Positions 9,247 to 19,524 are shown, counted from the stretch's first letter. The stretch: DNA of 64,000 nucleotides from Hyphomicrobiales bacterium (GCA_017305535.1 JAFKKN010000002.1:372001-436000); one strand, 5' to 3'. Numbers and translations are program-made. Notes: generated by a model not told the origin, from the letters alone.

Positions 9247-9370
9247 GTCGTCCCCGCGCAGGCGGGGACCCAGACTCCGCAGCGGCAGTGATGCGAGAAA
9301 TGTTTGTTGCCCGCACTTGCAGCAGCGATTCAAGTCAGGGGTAATGGGTCCCCGCCTGCGCGGGGACGAC
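9247..9370. repeat. Palindromic intergenic repeat, family C (paired arms)
   Basis: Left arm GTCGTCCCCGCGCAGGCGGG and right arm ending CGCCTGCGCGGGGACGAC lie about 75 bases apart and are complementary. Each arm also contains its own small palindrome (CCCCGC/GCGGGG). It separates the convergent genes trmB and the PhyH-like gene. Confidence 0.75.
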
Positions 9371-9390
9371 AAGAGGAAAAACCCTGCGCG

Positions 9391-10236
9391 TTAAGACTGC
9401 GCCGCAGCGCGCGCCTTCTTCACGTCAGTCGCTTCCCACACCATGCGCTTGCCGCGTTCGCGGCCGAGCAGTTCGATCGGGTCATGATTATCGATGTGGC
9501 CGAATTGCCCTTTATAAACGCTGTAACCGCACAACTCCTGCAAGCGGCGCGGAAAGCGCTCAGCGGTGTCGCGCGGAATGCCGAGCTGCAAGTTTTCCTG
9601 CTGTCGCATCCAGCCCCAGCAATAGGCGCATGAAAACGCGAAGCGTCGCGCATCGCTCTCATTGGCGCCGCCGCCGTGCCACAGCGCGCTGTCGAACAGC
9701 ATCACGCTGCCCGCCGGCATCGTCGCCATCACCGTGTCGTAATTTTTACCGTACTCCGGCGCGCGATCGTATTTGTGGCTGCCGGGCACGATCCGTGTCG
9801 CGCCGTTGGTCGCGGTGAAATCCGACAATGCCCAGATCGCGTTGATGGTAATCGGAATGTGCGGGCGCGGCAGCGGAATGAGTTGGGTGTCCTCATGGAT
9901 CGGCTGCGCCTCCTGCCCCGGCCCCAGCACGAGCGAGCAGAACGACGACAGCAGGCACTCCTTGTCGAGCACCGCTTCCACCACCGGCAACACCGCGTCG
10001 TGCAGCGGCACTTCCCAGAACACCTCGTCATAGGTCAGCAGATTGTTGACCCGCAGCGTTTTGTAACCTTCGAACGAGGTCTTGGCGGTGGTGAGCGAAT
10101 GCTCGCGCTCGATGCGCTCCACCGCAACCTTGAGATCATTGACCAGTTGCGGGGCGACCACGCGCTCCAGCACGGTGTAGCCATCCTTGCGGATGCGCTC
10201 GGCGTGGGATGTGATTTCGGTTTCGCTCAACATCAT
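9391..10236 (-). CDS. Phytanoyl-CoA dioxygenase (PhyH) family protein
   Basis: Fe(II)/2-oxoglutarate-dependent dioxygenase fold. The iron ligands are readable as H114 and D116 in QPIHEDTQLIPL and H187 in ALWHGGG; the 2-oxoglutarate-binding Arg is probably in ESDARRF. GATRIVPGSHKYDR is the conserved PhyH strand. The protein is 281 aa and cytoplasmic. The start ATG at 10236 follows GGGAGG. It is transcribed divergently from a TetR regulator, with a TTGACA/TATAAA promoter whose spacer is a perfect 20-base palindrome, so repression by that TetR is likely. The substrate is unknown; relatives act on acyl-CoAs, ectoine or diverse small molecules. Confidence 0.85.
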   Translation of the reverse strand: MMLSETEITSHAERIRKDGYTVLERVVAPQLVNDLKVAVERIEREHSLTTAKTSFEGYKTLRVNNLLTYDEVFWEVPLHDAVLPVVEAVLDKECLLSSFCSLVLGPGQEAQPIHEDTQLIPLPRPHIPITINAIWALSDFTATNGATRIVPGSHKYDRAPEYGKNYDTVMATMPAGSVMLFDSALWHGGGANESDARRFAFSCAYCWGWMRQQENLQLGIPRDTAERFPRRLQELCGYSVYKGQFGHIDNHDPIELLGRERGKRMVWEATDVKKARAAAQS

Positions 10237-10322
10237 GAACCTCCCACGGCAAGCAAGTGTCTGGGTGACTGTTTACGCAGACACATCGCCTGCGGTCATC
10301 CCGGTTCGCTGTTGATCCAAAA

Positions 10323-10350
10323 TTTATAATGACACTGACGTCAGTGTCAA
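10323..10350 (-). promoter_or_regulatory. PhyH promoter with 20-bp palindromic TetR-type operator
   Basis: On the minus strand TTGACA (10350-10345) and TATAAA (10328-10323) are separated by 16 bases. The palindrome TGACACTGACGTCAGTGTCA (10330-10349) is perfect and fills this space and most of the -35 box. A plus-strand TATAAT (10325-10330) overlaps it too. A bound repressor here would occlude RNA polymerase. That the adjacent TetR protein binds is inference. Confidence 0.75.
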
Positions 10351-10494
10351 TGTAAAATCCGGCCGCGATCGGGAAGGCCCATGCCTGCCTCCGGCATCAC
10401 CGGCAAACCGGGTCGTCGGATTGACACTCTCCCTCGCGAAACGCAGGTTCGCCGCAACCCGAAGGCAACCGAGACGATTGGAAACGGCCAACCA

Positions 10495-11118
10495 ATGGCG
10501 ACAACACCGCGCAAACAGCCCCGCTCCGACAAGAAGGCGATGGCGGCGGAAACGCGGAGCGCCATCCTGCGCGCCGCGCAAAAGCTGTTTTCCACGAAGG
10601 GCTTTTTCGACACAACCATCGCCGACATCGTCGACAAAGCGGGGGTCAGCCGGGGCACGTTCTACCTCTATTTCAAGGACCGCGAGCAGATCTTCGCGGC
10701 GCTGCTCTCGCAGGCGGTCGACGAAATGTTCTCGTTGTCGGCGTCACGTCCGACCGGCTCGCGCCAGACCCGGATCGAGAGCGCCAATCGCGCTTATCTC
10801 GAGACCTTCCAGCGCCACCGCGCCTTCATGCGCAGCGCCCTGCAAGTTGCGACCTTCGATGCCGGCGTCGCCAAGGTGCTGAGCGAGTTGCGCGGCAAAT
10901 TCATCGAACGCATCCGGACCCATCTCGAGCGCTCCGTCGCGCGCGGCGAATGTCACGACATCGATCCAGCAATCACTTCGTTTTTGCTGGTCATCATGGT
11001 GGAGTTCACCGCCTATTCCTGGCTGTCGTTCGGCTGGCAGCCGGACAAGGAGGGTTTCGATCTCGACAAGGTGGTGAAGGAAGCCAGCGCGTTGTGGTCC
11101 CGCGCCGTCTATAAATAA
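10495..11118 (+). CDS. TetR/AcrR-family repressor
   Basis: About 207 residues. The N-terminal HTH is clear (AILRAAQKLFSTKGFFDTTI, then IVDKAGVSRGTFYLYFKDRE), followed by an all-helical ligand-binding and dimerisation domain. The in-frame ATG at 10381 would add a non-conserved arginine-rich leader, so ATG 10495 is preferred. It is divergent from the PhyH-like dioxygenase, with a perfect 20-base palindrome at 10330-10349 in between, the classic layout of a TetR repressor controlling itself and its neighbour. The inducer is unknown, but probably related to the dioxygenase substrate. Confidence 0.87.
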   Translation: MATTPRKQPRSDKKAMAAETRSAILRAAQKLFSTKGFFDTTIADIVDKAGVSRGTFYLYFKDREQIFAALLSQAVDEMFSLSASRPTGSRQTRIESANRAYLETFQRHRAFMRSALQVATFDAGVAKVLSELRGKFIERIRTHLERSVARGECHDIDPAITSFLLVIMVEFTAYSWLSFGWQPDKEGFDLDKVVKEASALWSRAVYK

Positions 11119-11184
11119 GCGGCCCCGCTCCCGTCGCAGATCGACCGCCTCGCCATCAAATCACCGTGGCCGGCGCCTCGGCCC

Positions 11185-11213
11185 TTGCCGGATCGCCGCA
11201 AAACCGCTATATG
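11185..11213 (+). promoter_or_regulatory. Candidate promoter of the rimP-nusA leader
   Basis: TTGCCG (11185-11190), 17-base spacer, TATATG (11208-11213). The predicted transcript would start near 11220, about 150 bases before rimP, and would first pass the hairpin/terminator pair at 11232-11282. Motif match only. Confidence 0.45.
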
Positions 11214-11250
11214 GCGGCCAGTTAAAGGTTTCTCATACGATGGCGTATTG

Positions 11251-11282
11251 AGAGTGGGCCCCTCCGGGACCCGCTCTTTTTT
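11251..11282 (+). terminator. Intrinsic terminator in the rimP leader
   Basis: AGAGTGGG (11251-11258) pairs with CCCGCTCT (11270-11277), including one G-T pair, followed by a run of T to 11282. A second hairpin just upstream (ATACG/CGTAT, 11235-11248, extendable to 11252) shares bases with the left arm of the terminator. It could end TetR transcription or act as an attenuator of rimP-nusA. Confidence 0.7.
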
Positions 11283-11373
11283 ATTACCTGAAGCAGGCCA
11301 CCGGGACGAACCGGGCCTGACCTCGGGAAACAAGTCCGCCATCGGAACAAACTGGATACGTCCGATCGCCGTG

Positions 11374-12126
11374 ATGACCGAAACCGACCTGACCGCTGAC
11401 CTTCTGAACGAGCCCCGCCTGGTGACGGAACCCGGCGTCGCCGCGCGGGTGGCGGCTGTGGCGATGCCCGTCCTGCAAGGCATGGGCTACCGGCTGGTCC
11501 GCATCAAGGTCTCGGGCGAGGCCGGCTGCACGGTGCAGATCATGGCGGAACGGCCCGACGGAACCATGCTGATCGACGACTGCGAGGCGGTATCCAAGGC
11601 GCTGTCGCCGGTGCTGGACGTCAACGATCCGATCGAACGCGCCTACCGGCTGGAGATTTCCTCCCCCGGCATCGACCGGCCGCTGGTTCGCCGCAGCGAC
11701 TTCGAACGCGCGCAGGGCCATCTGGCGAAGATCGACATGGCGGTGCCGCATCAGGGCCGCAAGCGCTATCGCGGCATTATCGAAAGTCTCGACGGTGAAA
11801 CCGTGCGGCTTCATCGCGATGACATCCGCGAGGGCGAGGATGCGGTGGTCGCGCTGCCGCTCACCGATATCGGCGACGCGCGGCTGGTTTTGACCGACGA
11901 ACTGATCGCGGAATCGATGCGCCGGGGCAAGGCCGCCGAGCGCGACCTGAAGGAAGATCTCGGCATCGAGCCGCCGCCGCCCGCGCACGCCAAGAAGGCC
12001 CGGGCGAAAGGCGCCAAATCGAAACCCGCAAAGGCGAAGAAGCCTTTGCCACAGAACACCAAGCAACACCGGCTCGCCGCCGAACAGGCACGGCGGGACC
12101 GCACCGACCACCCCGAAGGAGACTGA
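11374..12126 (+). CDS. rimP: Ribosome maturation factor RimP
   Basis: Required for maturation of the 30S subunit. The protein (250 aa from ATG 11374) has the N-terminal RimP domain ([20 protein letters not shown], then [19 protein letters not shown]). The signature [12 protein letters not shown] is followed by the C-terminal SH3-like domain. A basic Lys/Ala-rich tail of about 50 residues is an extension usual in alphaproteobacteria. The frame stays open upstream to 11185, but that stretch is the terminator-bearing leader, so ATG 11374 is chosen. nusA begins three bases after its stop: the conserved rimP-nusA pair. Confidence 0.93.
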   Translation: MTETDLTADLLNEPRLVTEPGVAARVAAVAMPVLQGMGYRLVRIKVSGEAGCTVQIMAERPDGTMLIDDCEAVSKALSPVLDVNDPIERAYRLEISSPGIDRPLVRRSDFERAQGHLAKIDMAVPHQGRKRYRGIIESLDGETVRLHRDDIREGEDAVVALPLTDIGDARLVLTDELIAESMRRGKAAERDLKEDLGIEPPPPAHAKKARAKGAKSKPAKAKKPLPQNTKQHRLAAEQARRDRTDHPEGD

Positions 12127-12129
12127 GCC

Positions 12130-13743
12130 ATGGCTGCCGTCAGCGCCAACAAACTCGAGCTGTTGCAGATCGCCGATGCCGTCGCGCGCGAAAAGTCGAT
12201 CGACCGCAACATCGTCATCGAGGCGATGGAGGACGCGATCGCCAAGGCCGCGCGCGCCCGCTACGGCGCCGAGACCGACGTGCACGCCGAGATCCATCCG
12301 AAGACCGGCCAGTTGCAGCTCACCCGCCACATGCTGGTGGTCGAGCAGGTCGAGAACGCCTCGAACCAGATTTCGCTGATCGACGCGCAGCGCGCCAACC
12401 CCGGCGCCCAGATCGGCGACACCATCGCCGACACGTTGCCGCCGCTGGAATACGGCCGTATCGCCGCGCAGTCGGCCAAGCAGGTGATCGTGCAGAAGGT
12501 GCGCGAGGCCGAGCGCGACCGTCAGTATCAGGAATTCAAGGACCGCATCGGCGACATCGTCAATGGCGTGGTGAAGCGCGTCGAATACGGCAGCGTCATC
12601 GTCGATCTCGGCCGCGGCGAAGCCATTATCCGCCGCGACGAGATGCTGCCGCGCGAAGTGTTCCGCAACGGCGACCGCGTCCGCGCCTTCGTGTTCGACG
12701 TCCGCCGCGAGACGCGCGGCCCGCAGATTTTCCTCTCGCGCACCCATCCGCAGTTCATGGCAAAACTGTTCGCGCAGGAAGTGCCGGAAATCTACGACGG
12801 CATCGTCGAAATCAAAGCCGTTGCCCGCGACCCCGGTTCGCGTGCGAAAATCGGCGTGATCTCGCGTGACTCCTCGGTCGATCCGGTCGGCGCCTGCGTC
12901 GGTATGCGCGGCTCGCGCGTGCAGGCGGTGGTGAACGAGTTGCAGGGCGAAAAGATCGACATCATCCCGTGGTCGCCCGATATCGCGACCTTCGTGGTCA
13001 ACGCGCTGGCCCCGGCGGAAGTCTCGAAGGTCGTGATCGACGAAGATCGCGAGCGCATCGAGGTTGTCGTTCCCGACACCAATAACCAACTATCGCTTGC
13101 GATCGGCCGTCGCGGCCAGAACGTGCGTCTCGCCTCGCAACTCACCGGCTGGGACATCGACATCCTCACCGAGAGCGAGGAATCCGAGCGCCGCCAGGCC
13201 GACTTCGAAAACTCGACGCGGGTGTTCATGGAAGCCCTCAACGTCGACGAAGTGGTCGGACAGTTGCTGGCGTCGGAAGGCTTCACCTCGGTCGAGGAAC
13301 TGGCGCTGGTCGACGTTCGCGAACTCGCCGGCATCGAAGGTTTTGACGACGAGACCGCCGAGGAACTGCAGAGCCGCGCCCGCGAATATCTCGAAACGCT
13401 GGAGGCGGAACTGGAAGCACGGCGCAAGGAACTCGGCGTCGAGGACGCGTTGAAGGACGTGCCCGGCGTCACCTCGAAGATGCTGGTCAAGCTCGGCGAG
13501 AACGACGTCAAGACCGTCGAGGATCTCGCCGGCTGCGCCACCGACGATCTGGTCGGCTGGACCGAGCGCAAGGACGGTGGCGAAGTGACCAAGTACCCTG
13601 GTTTCTTCGACGGCATCGAGCTGTCGCGCGAGGACGCCGAGCACCTGATCATGCAGGCGCGCCTTGCCGCCGGCTGGATCACCGAGGCCGACCTCGCCAA
13701 GCAAGGCGAGAACGCCGACGCCACCGAAGACCAAGCGGTTTAA
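12130..13743 (+). CDS. nusA: Transcription termination/antitermination factor NusA
   Basis: Binds RNA polymerase and modulates pausing, termination and antitermination. Domains in order: N-terminal RNAP-binding domain (about 1-130), S1 ([20 protein letters not shown]), and two KH domains ([14 protein letters not shown] to [15 protein letters not shown], then [19 protein letters not shown]). Two helix-hairpin-helix-like acidic repeats near the C terminus ([32 protein letters not shown]) are typical of proteobacterial NusA. 537 aa. It sits three bases after rimP and is followed by the ylxR gene. Confidence 0.97.
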   Translation: MAAVSANKLELLQIADAVAREKSIDRNIVIEAMEDAIAKAARARYGAETDVHAEIHPKTGQLQLTRHMLVVEQVENASNQISLIDAQRANPGAQIGDTIADTLPPLEYGRIAAQSAKQVIVQKVREAERDRQYQEFKDRIGDIVNGVVKRVEYGSVIVDLGRGEAIIRRDEMLPREVFRNGDRVRAFVFDVRRETRGPQIFLSRTHPQFMAKLFAQEVPEIYDGIVEIKAVARDPGSRAKIGVISRDSSVDPVGACVGMRGSRVQAVVNELQGEKIDIIPWSPDIATFVVNALAPAEVSKVVIDEDRERIEVVVPDTNNQLSLAIGRRGQNVRLASQLTGWDIDILTESEESERRQADFENSTRVFMEALNVDEVVGQLLASEGFTSVEELALVDVRELAGIEGFDDETAEELQSRAREYLETLEAELEARRKELGVEDALKDVPGVTSKMLVKLGENDVKTVEDLAGCATDDLVGWTERKDGGEVTKYPGFFDGIELSREDAEHLIMQARLAAGWITEADLAKQGENADATEDQAV

Positions 13744-13759
13744 GGAGCATGTCACCGGT

Positions 13760-14512
13760 ATGCTTGACCACGTCGACCCGGCCGATCCCGATCACGGCCC
13801 CCGGACCGCAAGGCCCGGGACCGCGCGGATGTGCGTGGTCACACGGCAGGTCAAGCCGGTCGATGAGCTGATCCGTTTCGTCATCGCGCCCGATGGCGCA
13901 ATAGTACCGGACCTGAAACGCAAATTGCCCGGTCGCGGCCTCTGGGTCACGGCCGCGCATCACGCGGTGGCGGAAGCGGCGAAGCGCGGGTTGTTCAGCC
14001 GTGGCTTCAAGAAGACCGTCAAGGCCGCCCCTTCACTTGCCGACGACACCGAACGCCTGCTGGCGCGGGGCGTTGTCGAGGCGCTGGCGATGGCCGCCAA
14101 GGCGGGACTGGTAATCGCAGGTTTCGGCAAGGTCGAGGACGCGCTGGACCGGCATCAGGCGGTCGCCCTGCTGCACGCCAGCGACGGCGCCGACGACGGT
14201 ATTCGCAAGCTCGACGCCAAACTCATGGCAGCTAATCGCCAAATACCTGACGACAGGGACGAAATGACCCCAATTTCGGTCATTTCCGCGCTCACCTCGG
14301 CAGAATTGGATTTGGCACTTGGCCGCTCAAATGTGATACATGCTGCCGTGCTCGCCGGCCCGGCCGGCAAAACGTTCCTGTCGCGAAGCCAGATCCTGGT
14401 CCGATACCGGATGGCGAACGACGGCGGAACCGACGGCAAGACGGCACCGAACAAGACGACAGTGAATTCGCAGACACGACCCGCGCGACACCGCGCACCG
14501 CAACACGACTGA
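13760..14512 (+). CDS. YlxR (DUF448) RNA-binding protein fused to an L7Ae-like domain
   Basis: The N-terminal YlxR domain (RMCVVTRQVKPVDELIRFVIAPDG then KLPGRGLWVTA) is joined to a second domain. That domain (VEALAMAAKAGLVIAGFGKV, then ALLHASDGADDGIRKLDAK) resembles the L7Ae/L30e RNA-binding fold. The tail contains LALGRSNVIHAAVLAG. YlxR proteins of Gram-positive bacteria have been linked to RNase P; the role of the alphaproteobacterial fusion is not established. Start ATG 13760 with GGAG at 13744-13747; the nearer ATG at 13749 is out of frame. It lies between nusA and infB, as in relatives. Confidence 0.88.
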   Translation: MLDHVDPADPDHGPRTARPGTARMCVVTRQVKPVDELIRFVIAPDGAIVPDLKRKLPGRGLWVTAAHHAVAEAAKRGLFSRGFKKTVKAAPSLADDTERLLARGVVEALAMAAKAGLVIAGFGKVEDALDRHQAVALLHASDGADDGIRKLDAKLMAANRQIPDDRDEMTPISVISALTSAELDLALGRSNVIHAAVLAGPAGKTFLSRSQILVRYRMANDGGTDGKTAPNKTTVNSQTRPARHRAPQHD

Positions 14513-14530
14513 GAAGATTGGGACGACTGT

Positions 14531-17158
14531 ATGGTTGATACGAAGAATCCTGGCGACAAGACTTTGAGCGTCAGCCCGAGCAAGACCTTGACGCTGAAGC
14601 CGCGCGTCGAGCAGGGCACCGTGCGCCAGAGTTTCAGCCACGGCCGTACCAAGCAGGTGGTGGTCGAGAAACGCGGCAAGCGTCGCATCGGCGGCGATGC
14701 GCCGGCCGAGCCCGCTGCCAAGCCCGAACCCACGGTCGCGAAGCCGGCGGCGGCGGCGCCTGCCCGCGCGCCGTCGCGTCCGACACCGCCGGCCCGTGCC
14801 GGCTCCGGCGTGGTGTTGCGCACGCTGACCGAGGACGAGCGCAGCGCCCGCGCCAGCGCGCTGGCCGATGCCCGCGTCCGCGAGGAAGAAGAGCGCCGCG
14901 CCGCTGAAGCCGAGGCCGAACGCCGCAAGAGCCGCGAATACATCGAACAGCAGGAGCGCGAAGCTGCCGAGGCCCGCCGCAAGGCCGAGGAAGAACGCCA
15001 CCGGCTGGAAGAAGAAGCCAAGCGCAAGGCTGAAATCCAGGCCAAGAAGAGCGCCGAGGCGGAGGCCAAGCCGGCCGCAACCGCTGCGCCCGCGCGCCCC
15101 GCGACGACCACCGCCCGCGCTCCGATCCCGACCGCGCGCCCCGGTGGCGCCGTTGCGGCCGATGGCAGCGACGAGGACGAGGCTCCGCGCCAGGTGCGCC
15201 GTGGCCCCGGCGGCGCCGCCCGCCCGGTGATCGCCCCGAAGCCGACGGCGAAGCCCGGCCCGCAGAAGCAGCGCGGCCGTCTCACCGTGGTCACCGCGCT
15301 CAATGCCGACGACGTGCGCGAGCGCTCGATCGCCTCATTCCGCCGGCGCACCCAGCGCCTCAAGGGTCACGCCTCCAACGAACCGAAGGAAAAGCTGGTT
15401 CGCGAAGTCACGATCCCTGAAGCGATCACCATTCAGGAACTCGCGAACCGCATGTCGGAGCGCGCGGTGGATGTCATCCGCATGCTGATGAAGCAGGGCG
15501 CGATGCACAAGATCACCGACGTGATCGATGCCGACACCGCGCAACTGATCGCGGAAGAACTCGGCCACACCGTCAAGCGCGTCGCCGCCGCGGACGTGGA
15601 AGAGGGTCTGTTCGATGTCGTCGACGATTCGACCGACACCGAGCCGCGTTCGCCGGTCGTCACCGTGATGGGCCACGTCGACCACGGCAAAACCTCGCTG
15701 CTCGACGCGCTGCGCCACGCCAACGTGGTGTCCGGCGAAGCTGGCGGCATCACCCAGCACATCGGCGCCTATCAGGTCGCCGCACCCGGCGGCCAGAAGA
15801 TCACCTTCATCGACACGCCCGGCCACGCCGCGTTCACCGCGATGCGCGCGCGCGGCGCCAAGGTCACCGACATCGTCATCCTGGTGGTGGCGGCGGACGA
15901 CGGCGTAATGCCGCAGACCATCGAAGCGATCAACCACGCCAAGGCGGCCAAGGTGCCGATGATCGTGGCGATCAACAAGATCGACAAGCCGGAAGCCAAA
16001 CCCGAGCGCGTGCGCACCGAACTGCTGCAACACGACGTGCAGGTGGAAACCTTCGGCGGCGACGTGGTCGACGTCGAGGTCTCGGCCAAGAACAAGACCA
16101 ATCTCGACAAGCTGCTCGAGATGATCTCGTTGCAGGCCGAACTGCTCGACCTCAAGACCAACTCGCAGCGCCCCGCCGAAGGCACGGTGATCGAAGCCAA
16201 GCTGGATCGTGGCCGTGGTCCGGTGGCGACGGTGCTGGTGCAGCGTGGCACGCTGCGGGTCGGCGACATCATCGTCGCCGGCGCCGAGATGGGCCGCGTC
16301 CGCGCGCTGATTTCCGATCAGGGCGAAACCATCGAGGAAGCCGGTCCGTCGGTGCCGGTGGAAGTGCTCGGCTTCAACGGTCCGCCGGAAGCCGGCGACC
16401 GTCTCGCCGTGGTCGAGAACGAAGCACGTGCCCGTCAGGTCACGAGCTATCGCGCGCATCAGAAGCGTGAGAACGCCGCCGCAAGCGCCTCCGGCATGCG
16501 CGGCTCGCTCGAGCAGATGATGTCGCAGCTCAAGACCACCGGCCGCAAGGACTTCCCGCTGGTCATCAAGGCCGACGTGCAGGGCTCGCTGGAAGCGATC
16601 CTCGGTTCGCTGGAAAAACTCGGCACCGACGAAGTGGCCGCGCGCATTCTTCATGCGGGTGTCGGCGGCATCTCGGAATCCGACGTGACGCTGGCCGAAG
16701 GCTTCAACGCCGCGATCATCGGCTTCTCGGTGCGAGCCAACAAGGAAGCCGCCGCGCTTGCCAAGCGCAACGGCATCGAGATCCGCTACTACAATATCAT
16801 CTACGACCTCGTGGATGACGTGAAGAAGGCGATGAGCGGCCTGCTCGCGCCGACCCTGCGCGAAACCATGCTCGGCAACGCGCAGATCCTCGAGGTGTTC
16901 AACATCTCCAAGGTCGGCAAGGTGGCCGGCTGCCGCGTCACCGACGGCACCGTGGAACGCGGCGCCAACGTGCGCCTGATCCGCGACAACGTCGTGGTGC
17001 ACGAAGGCAAGCTGTCGACCCTGAAGCGGTTCAAGGACGAAGTGAAGGAAGTCCAGTCCGGACAAGAGTGCGGCATGGCCTTCGAAAGCTACCACGACAT
17101 GCGCGTCGGTGACGTCATCGAGTGCTATCGCGTGGAGACGATCCAGCGTTCGCTGTGA
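14531..17158 (+). CDS. infB: Translation initiation factor IF-2
   Basis: GTPase that delivers initiator tRNA to the 30S P site. The N-terminal 290 residues are a charged, Ala/Glu/Arg-rich coiled-coil-like extension. The IF2-N domain follows ([20 protein letters not shown]). The G domain has G1 GHVDHGKT (about 381), G3 DTPGH (428) and G4 NKID (482). Domains II to IV continue to a C terminus containing [20 protein letters not shown]. 875 aa is normal for the group. It is separated from rbfA by a family B palindromic repeat (17199-17315). Confidence 0.98.
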   Translation: MVDTKNPGDKTLSVSPSKTLTLKPRVEQGTVRQSFSHGRTKQVVVEKRGKRRIGGDAPAEPAAKPEPTVAKPAAAAPARAPSRPTPPARAGSGVVLRTLTEDERSARASALADARVREEEERRAAEAEAERRKSREYIEQQEREAAEARRKAEEERHRLEEEAKRKAEIQAKKSAEAEAKPAATAAPARPATTTARAPIPTARPGGAVAADGSDEDEAPRQVRRGPGGAARPVIAPKPTAKPGPQKQRGRLTVVTALNADDVRERSIASFRRRTQRLKGHASNEPKEKLVREVTIPEAITIQELANRMSERAVDVIRMLMKQGAMHKITDVIDADTAQLIAEELGHTVKRVAAADVEEGLFDVVDDSTDTEPRSPVVTVMGHVDHGKTSLLDALRHANVVSGEAGGITQHIGAYQVAAPGGQKITFIDTPGHAAFTAMRARGAKVTDIVILVVAADDGVMPQTIEAINHAKAAKVPMIVAINKIDKPEAKPERVRTELLQHDVQVETFGGDVVDVEVSAKNKTNLDKLLEMISLQAELLDLKTNSQRPAEGTVIEAKLDRGRGPVATVLVQRGTLRVGDIIVAGAEMGRVRALISDQGETIEEAGPSVPVEVLGFNGPPEAGDRLAVVENEARARQVTSYRAHQKRENAAASASGMRGSLEQMMSQLKTTGRKDFPLVIKADVQGSLEAILGSLEKLGTDEVAARILHAGVGGISESDVTLAEGFNAAIIGFSVRANKEAAALAKRNGIEIRYYNIIYDLVDDVKKAMSGLLAPTLRETMLGNAQILEVFNISKVGKVAGCRVTDGTVERGANVRLIRDNVVVHEGKLSTLKRFKDEVKEVQSGQECGMAFESYHDMRVGDVIECYRVETIQRSL

Positions 17159-17198
17159 GTCCAAATCTCACAAGAGCGTCGGACGAACTGAAGTGAGA

Positions 17199-17315
17199 CG
17201 TCATTGCCCGGCCGAAAGCGCGAAGCGCGTCTTCGCATAACGCGCCGGGCATCCACGTCTTCCAAATTAGAAAACGAGAAGAACGTGGATGGCCGGAACA
17301 AGTCCGGCCATGACG
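17199..17315. repeat. Palindromic intergenic repeat, family B
   Basis: Starts CGTCATTGCCCGGCC, with the core CCGGGCATCCACGTCTTCC facing GAAGAACGTGGATGGCCGG, and closes with CCGGCCATGACG. It fills the infB-rbfA gap and extends the rbfA reading frame upstream artefactually. Confidence 0.75.
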
Positions 17316-17336
17316 AGTATTTTTCCAAGGACCACC

Positions 17337-17753
17337 ATGGCTCGCCATCATCAACCCGCGAAACATCCCGGCGGATCGCAGCGCCAGTTGCGCGTCGGCG
17401 AAACCGTGCGTCACGCCATCGCCGCGATTCTCGCGCATGGCGACGTGCACGATCCCGACATCGAGAGTCACATCGTCACCATCCCCGAAGTGCGGATGTC
17501 GCCGGACCTCAAGCTCGCGACCGTCTATGTGATGCCGCTCGGCGGCAACGACACCGACGCGGTGATCGCGGCGCTCGACCGCAACAAGAAGTTCCTGCGC
17601 GGCGAGGTGGCGCGGCGCGTTAACTTAAAATTTGCGCCTGATCTTCGCTTCCGCGTTGATGATCGATTCGACGAAGCGGAACGGATCGAGAAACTATTGC
17701 GAACACCCGCGGTACAGCGCGACCTCAAATCCGATTCGAACGAAAGTGAATGA
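17337..17753 (+). CDS. rbfA: 30S ribosome-binding factor A
   Basis: KH-type 30S assembly factor involved in late 16S maturation. Conserved blocks: [17 protein letters not shown] near the N terminus, [22 protein letters not shown] in the centre, and [25 protein letters not shown] near the C terminus. ATG 17337 with AAGG upstream is chosen; the in-frame ATG at 17289 lies in the palindromic repeat. 138 aa. The stop overlaps the truB start (ATGA). Confidence 0.94.
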   Translation: MARHHQPAKHPGGSQRQLRVGETVRHAIAAILAHGDVHDPDIESHIVTIPEVRMSPDLKLATVYVMPLGGNDTDAVIAALDRNKKFLRGEVARRVNLKFAPDLRFRVDDRFDEAERIEKLLRTPAVQRDLKSDSNESE

Positions 17754-18859
17754 CAGTGACCTCGCCAACCGACGCCGTCGCCGCCAAAAACGTCGATCCT
17801 GACCTCGTTGCCGAAAATAATTTCGGTCCCTCGCCGGAGCGGATGCGTGCCACCAACGATCCGCGCGCCGACAAGCCGCAGCGGCAGGGCGGCCAGCAGA
17901 AGCGCAACCGCCGTGACGTCCATGGCTGGATCGTGCTCGACAAACCGATCGGCATGACCTCGACGCAGGCGGTCGCGGTGATCAAGCGCCTGTTCAACGC
18001 CAAGCGCGCCGGCCACGCCGGCACCCTCGATCCGCTCGCCTCCGGCGGCCTGCCGATCGCACTCGGCGAAGCCACCAAGACGGTTCCGTTCGTGATGGAC
18101 GGCCGCAAGCGCTATCGCTTCACCGTGGCCTGGGGCGAGGAGCGCGACACCGACGACACCGAGGGCCGCGTGACACAGACCAGCGAGGCCCGCCCCACCC
18201 CCGACGCCATCCGGGCGCTGCTGCCGCGCTTCACCGGTGTCATCGAGCAGATCCCGCCGCAATATTCCGCGATCAAGGTCCAGGGCGAGCGCGCCTATGA
18301 CCTCGCGCGCGACGGCGAGGTGGTGGAACTGAAGCCCCGCCCGGTCGAGATTCACGAATTAGTCCTTGTCGAACAACTGGATAGCACCCATTCGGTGTTC
18401 GAGGCCGAGTGCGGCAAGGGCACCTATGTGCGGGCGCTGGCCCGCGACATCGGCCGCCTGCTTGGCTGCTACGGCCATATCAGCGCGCTGCGCCGCACCC
18501 TGGTCGGCCCGTTCGACGAGCAGGACATGATTCCGCTGGCGGAATTGGAGGCTTTGTGCGATAGAGCCGCGTCTGGCGAGGGCAGCCTCGCCGACGCGCT
18601 ACTGCCCGTTGAGACCGCGCTGGACGACATCCCGGCACTGGCCGTCACACGGGCGGATGCGGCAAGGCTCCATCGGGGCCAGGCCGTTTTGTTGCGCGGA
18701 CGGGATGCGCCCAATTGCAGCGGCACAGTCTATGTCACGGTGGCAGGCCGGCTTTTGGCCCTCGCCGAGCTGGGCAATGGCGAACTCATCCCCAAGCGCG
18801 TTTTCAACCTGTCCGGGCTGACTGCCAGCACCGGCCGCAACAACAACGAAAGAGTGTGA
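17750..18859 (+). CDS. truB: tRNA pseudouridine-55 synthase
   Basis: Makes pseudouridine 55 in the T-loop of tRNAs. The catalytic aspartate is in [34 protein letters not shown] precedes it, and [20 protein letters not shown] is the conserved KGTYIRxL block. About 60 residues at the N terminus, rich in basic residues ([14 protein letters not shown]), extend beyond the usual core and may bind RNA. 369 aa. Four-base overlap with rbfA; rpsO starts two bases after its stop. Confidence 0.95.
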   Translation: MTVTSPTDAVAAKNVDPDLVAENNFGPSPERMRATNDPRADKPQRQGGQQKRNRRDVHGWIVLDKPIGMTSTQAVAVIKRLFNAKRAGHAGTLDPLASGGLPIALGEATKTVPFVMDGRKRYRFTVAWGEERDTDDTEGRVTQTSEARPTPDAIRALLPRFTGVIEQIPPQYSAIKVQGERAYDLARDGEVVELKPRPVEIHELVLVEQLDSTHSVFEAECGKGTYVRALARDIGRLLGCYGHISALRRTLVGPFDEQDMIPLAELEALCDRAASGEGSLADALLPVETALDDIPALAVTRADAARLHRGQAVLLRGRDAPNCSGTVYVTVAGRLLALAELGNGELIPKRVFNLSGLTASTGRNNNERV

Positions 18860-18861
18860 CG

Positions 18862-19131
18862 ATGTCGATTACCGCCGAACGCAAAGCGGAAGTCATCAAG
18901 ACCAATGCGAACAAGGCCGGCGATACCGGTTCGCCAGAGGTGCAGGTCGCGATCCTGTCGGAACGCATCAACAACCTCACCGAGCACTTCAAGACCCACG
19001 GCAAGGACAATCATTCGCGCCGCGGCCTCCTGAAGCTCGTCTCCACCCGCCGCTCGCTCCTCGACTACGTCAAGAAGAAGGACGAGGCGCGCTACAAGGC
19101 GATGCTCGAAAAGCACAACATCCGTCGCTGA
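18862..19131 (+). CDS. rpsO: 30S ribosomal protein S15
   Basis: Primary 16S rRNA-binding protein of the platform. 89 aa with all signature blocks: [39 protein letters not shown] and [16 protein letters not shown]. The ATG follows an AGAGTGTGACG stretch; the spacing after truB is two bases. As in other bacteria it precedes pnp, with a long structured gap between them. Confidence 0.98.
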   Translation: MSITAERKAEVIKTNANKAGDTGSPEVQVAILSERINNLTEHFKTHGKDNHSRRGLLKLVSTRRSLLDYVKKKDEARYKAMLEKHNIRR

Positions 19132-19220
19132 GCGGAGATCGCGCGCTTCGCGCGCGGACTTGGCGCGATCCTTCTCCCTCGATTCATTTCGCAATCAGAG
19201 ATCAGGGTCGCGCACAACTG

Positions 19221-19436
19221 ATGCGGACGCCTTCCGGCGTCTGCATGCCGAAGTCCAGCAGCAATCCGGCGGCTGGGCATCTGACGGGCGAGGCGCCCGT
19301 CGCGCGGGCCAATGGCTGCGATCGCAGGACGATCGCTTCGCCCGCACCATCGGAAGGATGGAAGCCATTCAAGACACCAGAGCCATGGCAGGATCGCCGG
19401 ACGCTGGTTTCGCGGACATGCTGCGCCACGCAGCAT
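19221..19436 (+). other. Structured rpsO-pnp intergenic region (pnp leader)
   Basis: The 393-base gap from 19132 to 19524 has no convincing gene but several strong stem-loops: 19221-19246 (11-bp stem with TTCC loop, ATGCGGACGCC/GGCGTCTGCAT), 19283-19301 (GACGGGCG/CGCCCGTC) and 19418-19436 (ATGCTGCG/CGCAGCAT). In other bacteria pnp mRNA is autoregulated through RNase III cleavage of such a leader; here that role is inferred. Confidence 0.6.
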
Positions 19437-19524
19437 CTGCCGCGGACAGCGTCCGGCCGTCTTGCGCATGGCTTTCGTGTTTCGAGGCACCCACGCCGGC
19501 CGACGAACCATGAAAGAAAATCAC

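Noticed and set aside
9247-9370. Repeat arms considered as CRISPR repeats
   Set aside because: Arms are inverted, not direct, with no regular spacer series and no cas gene in the window.
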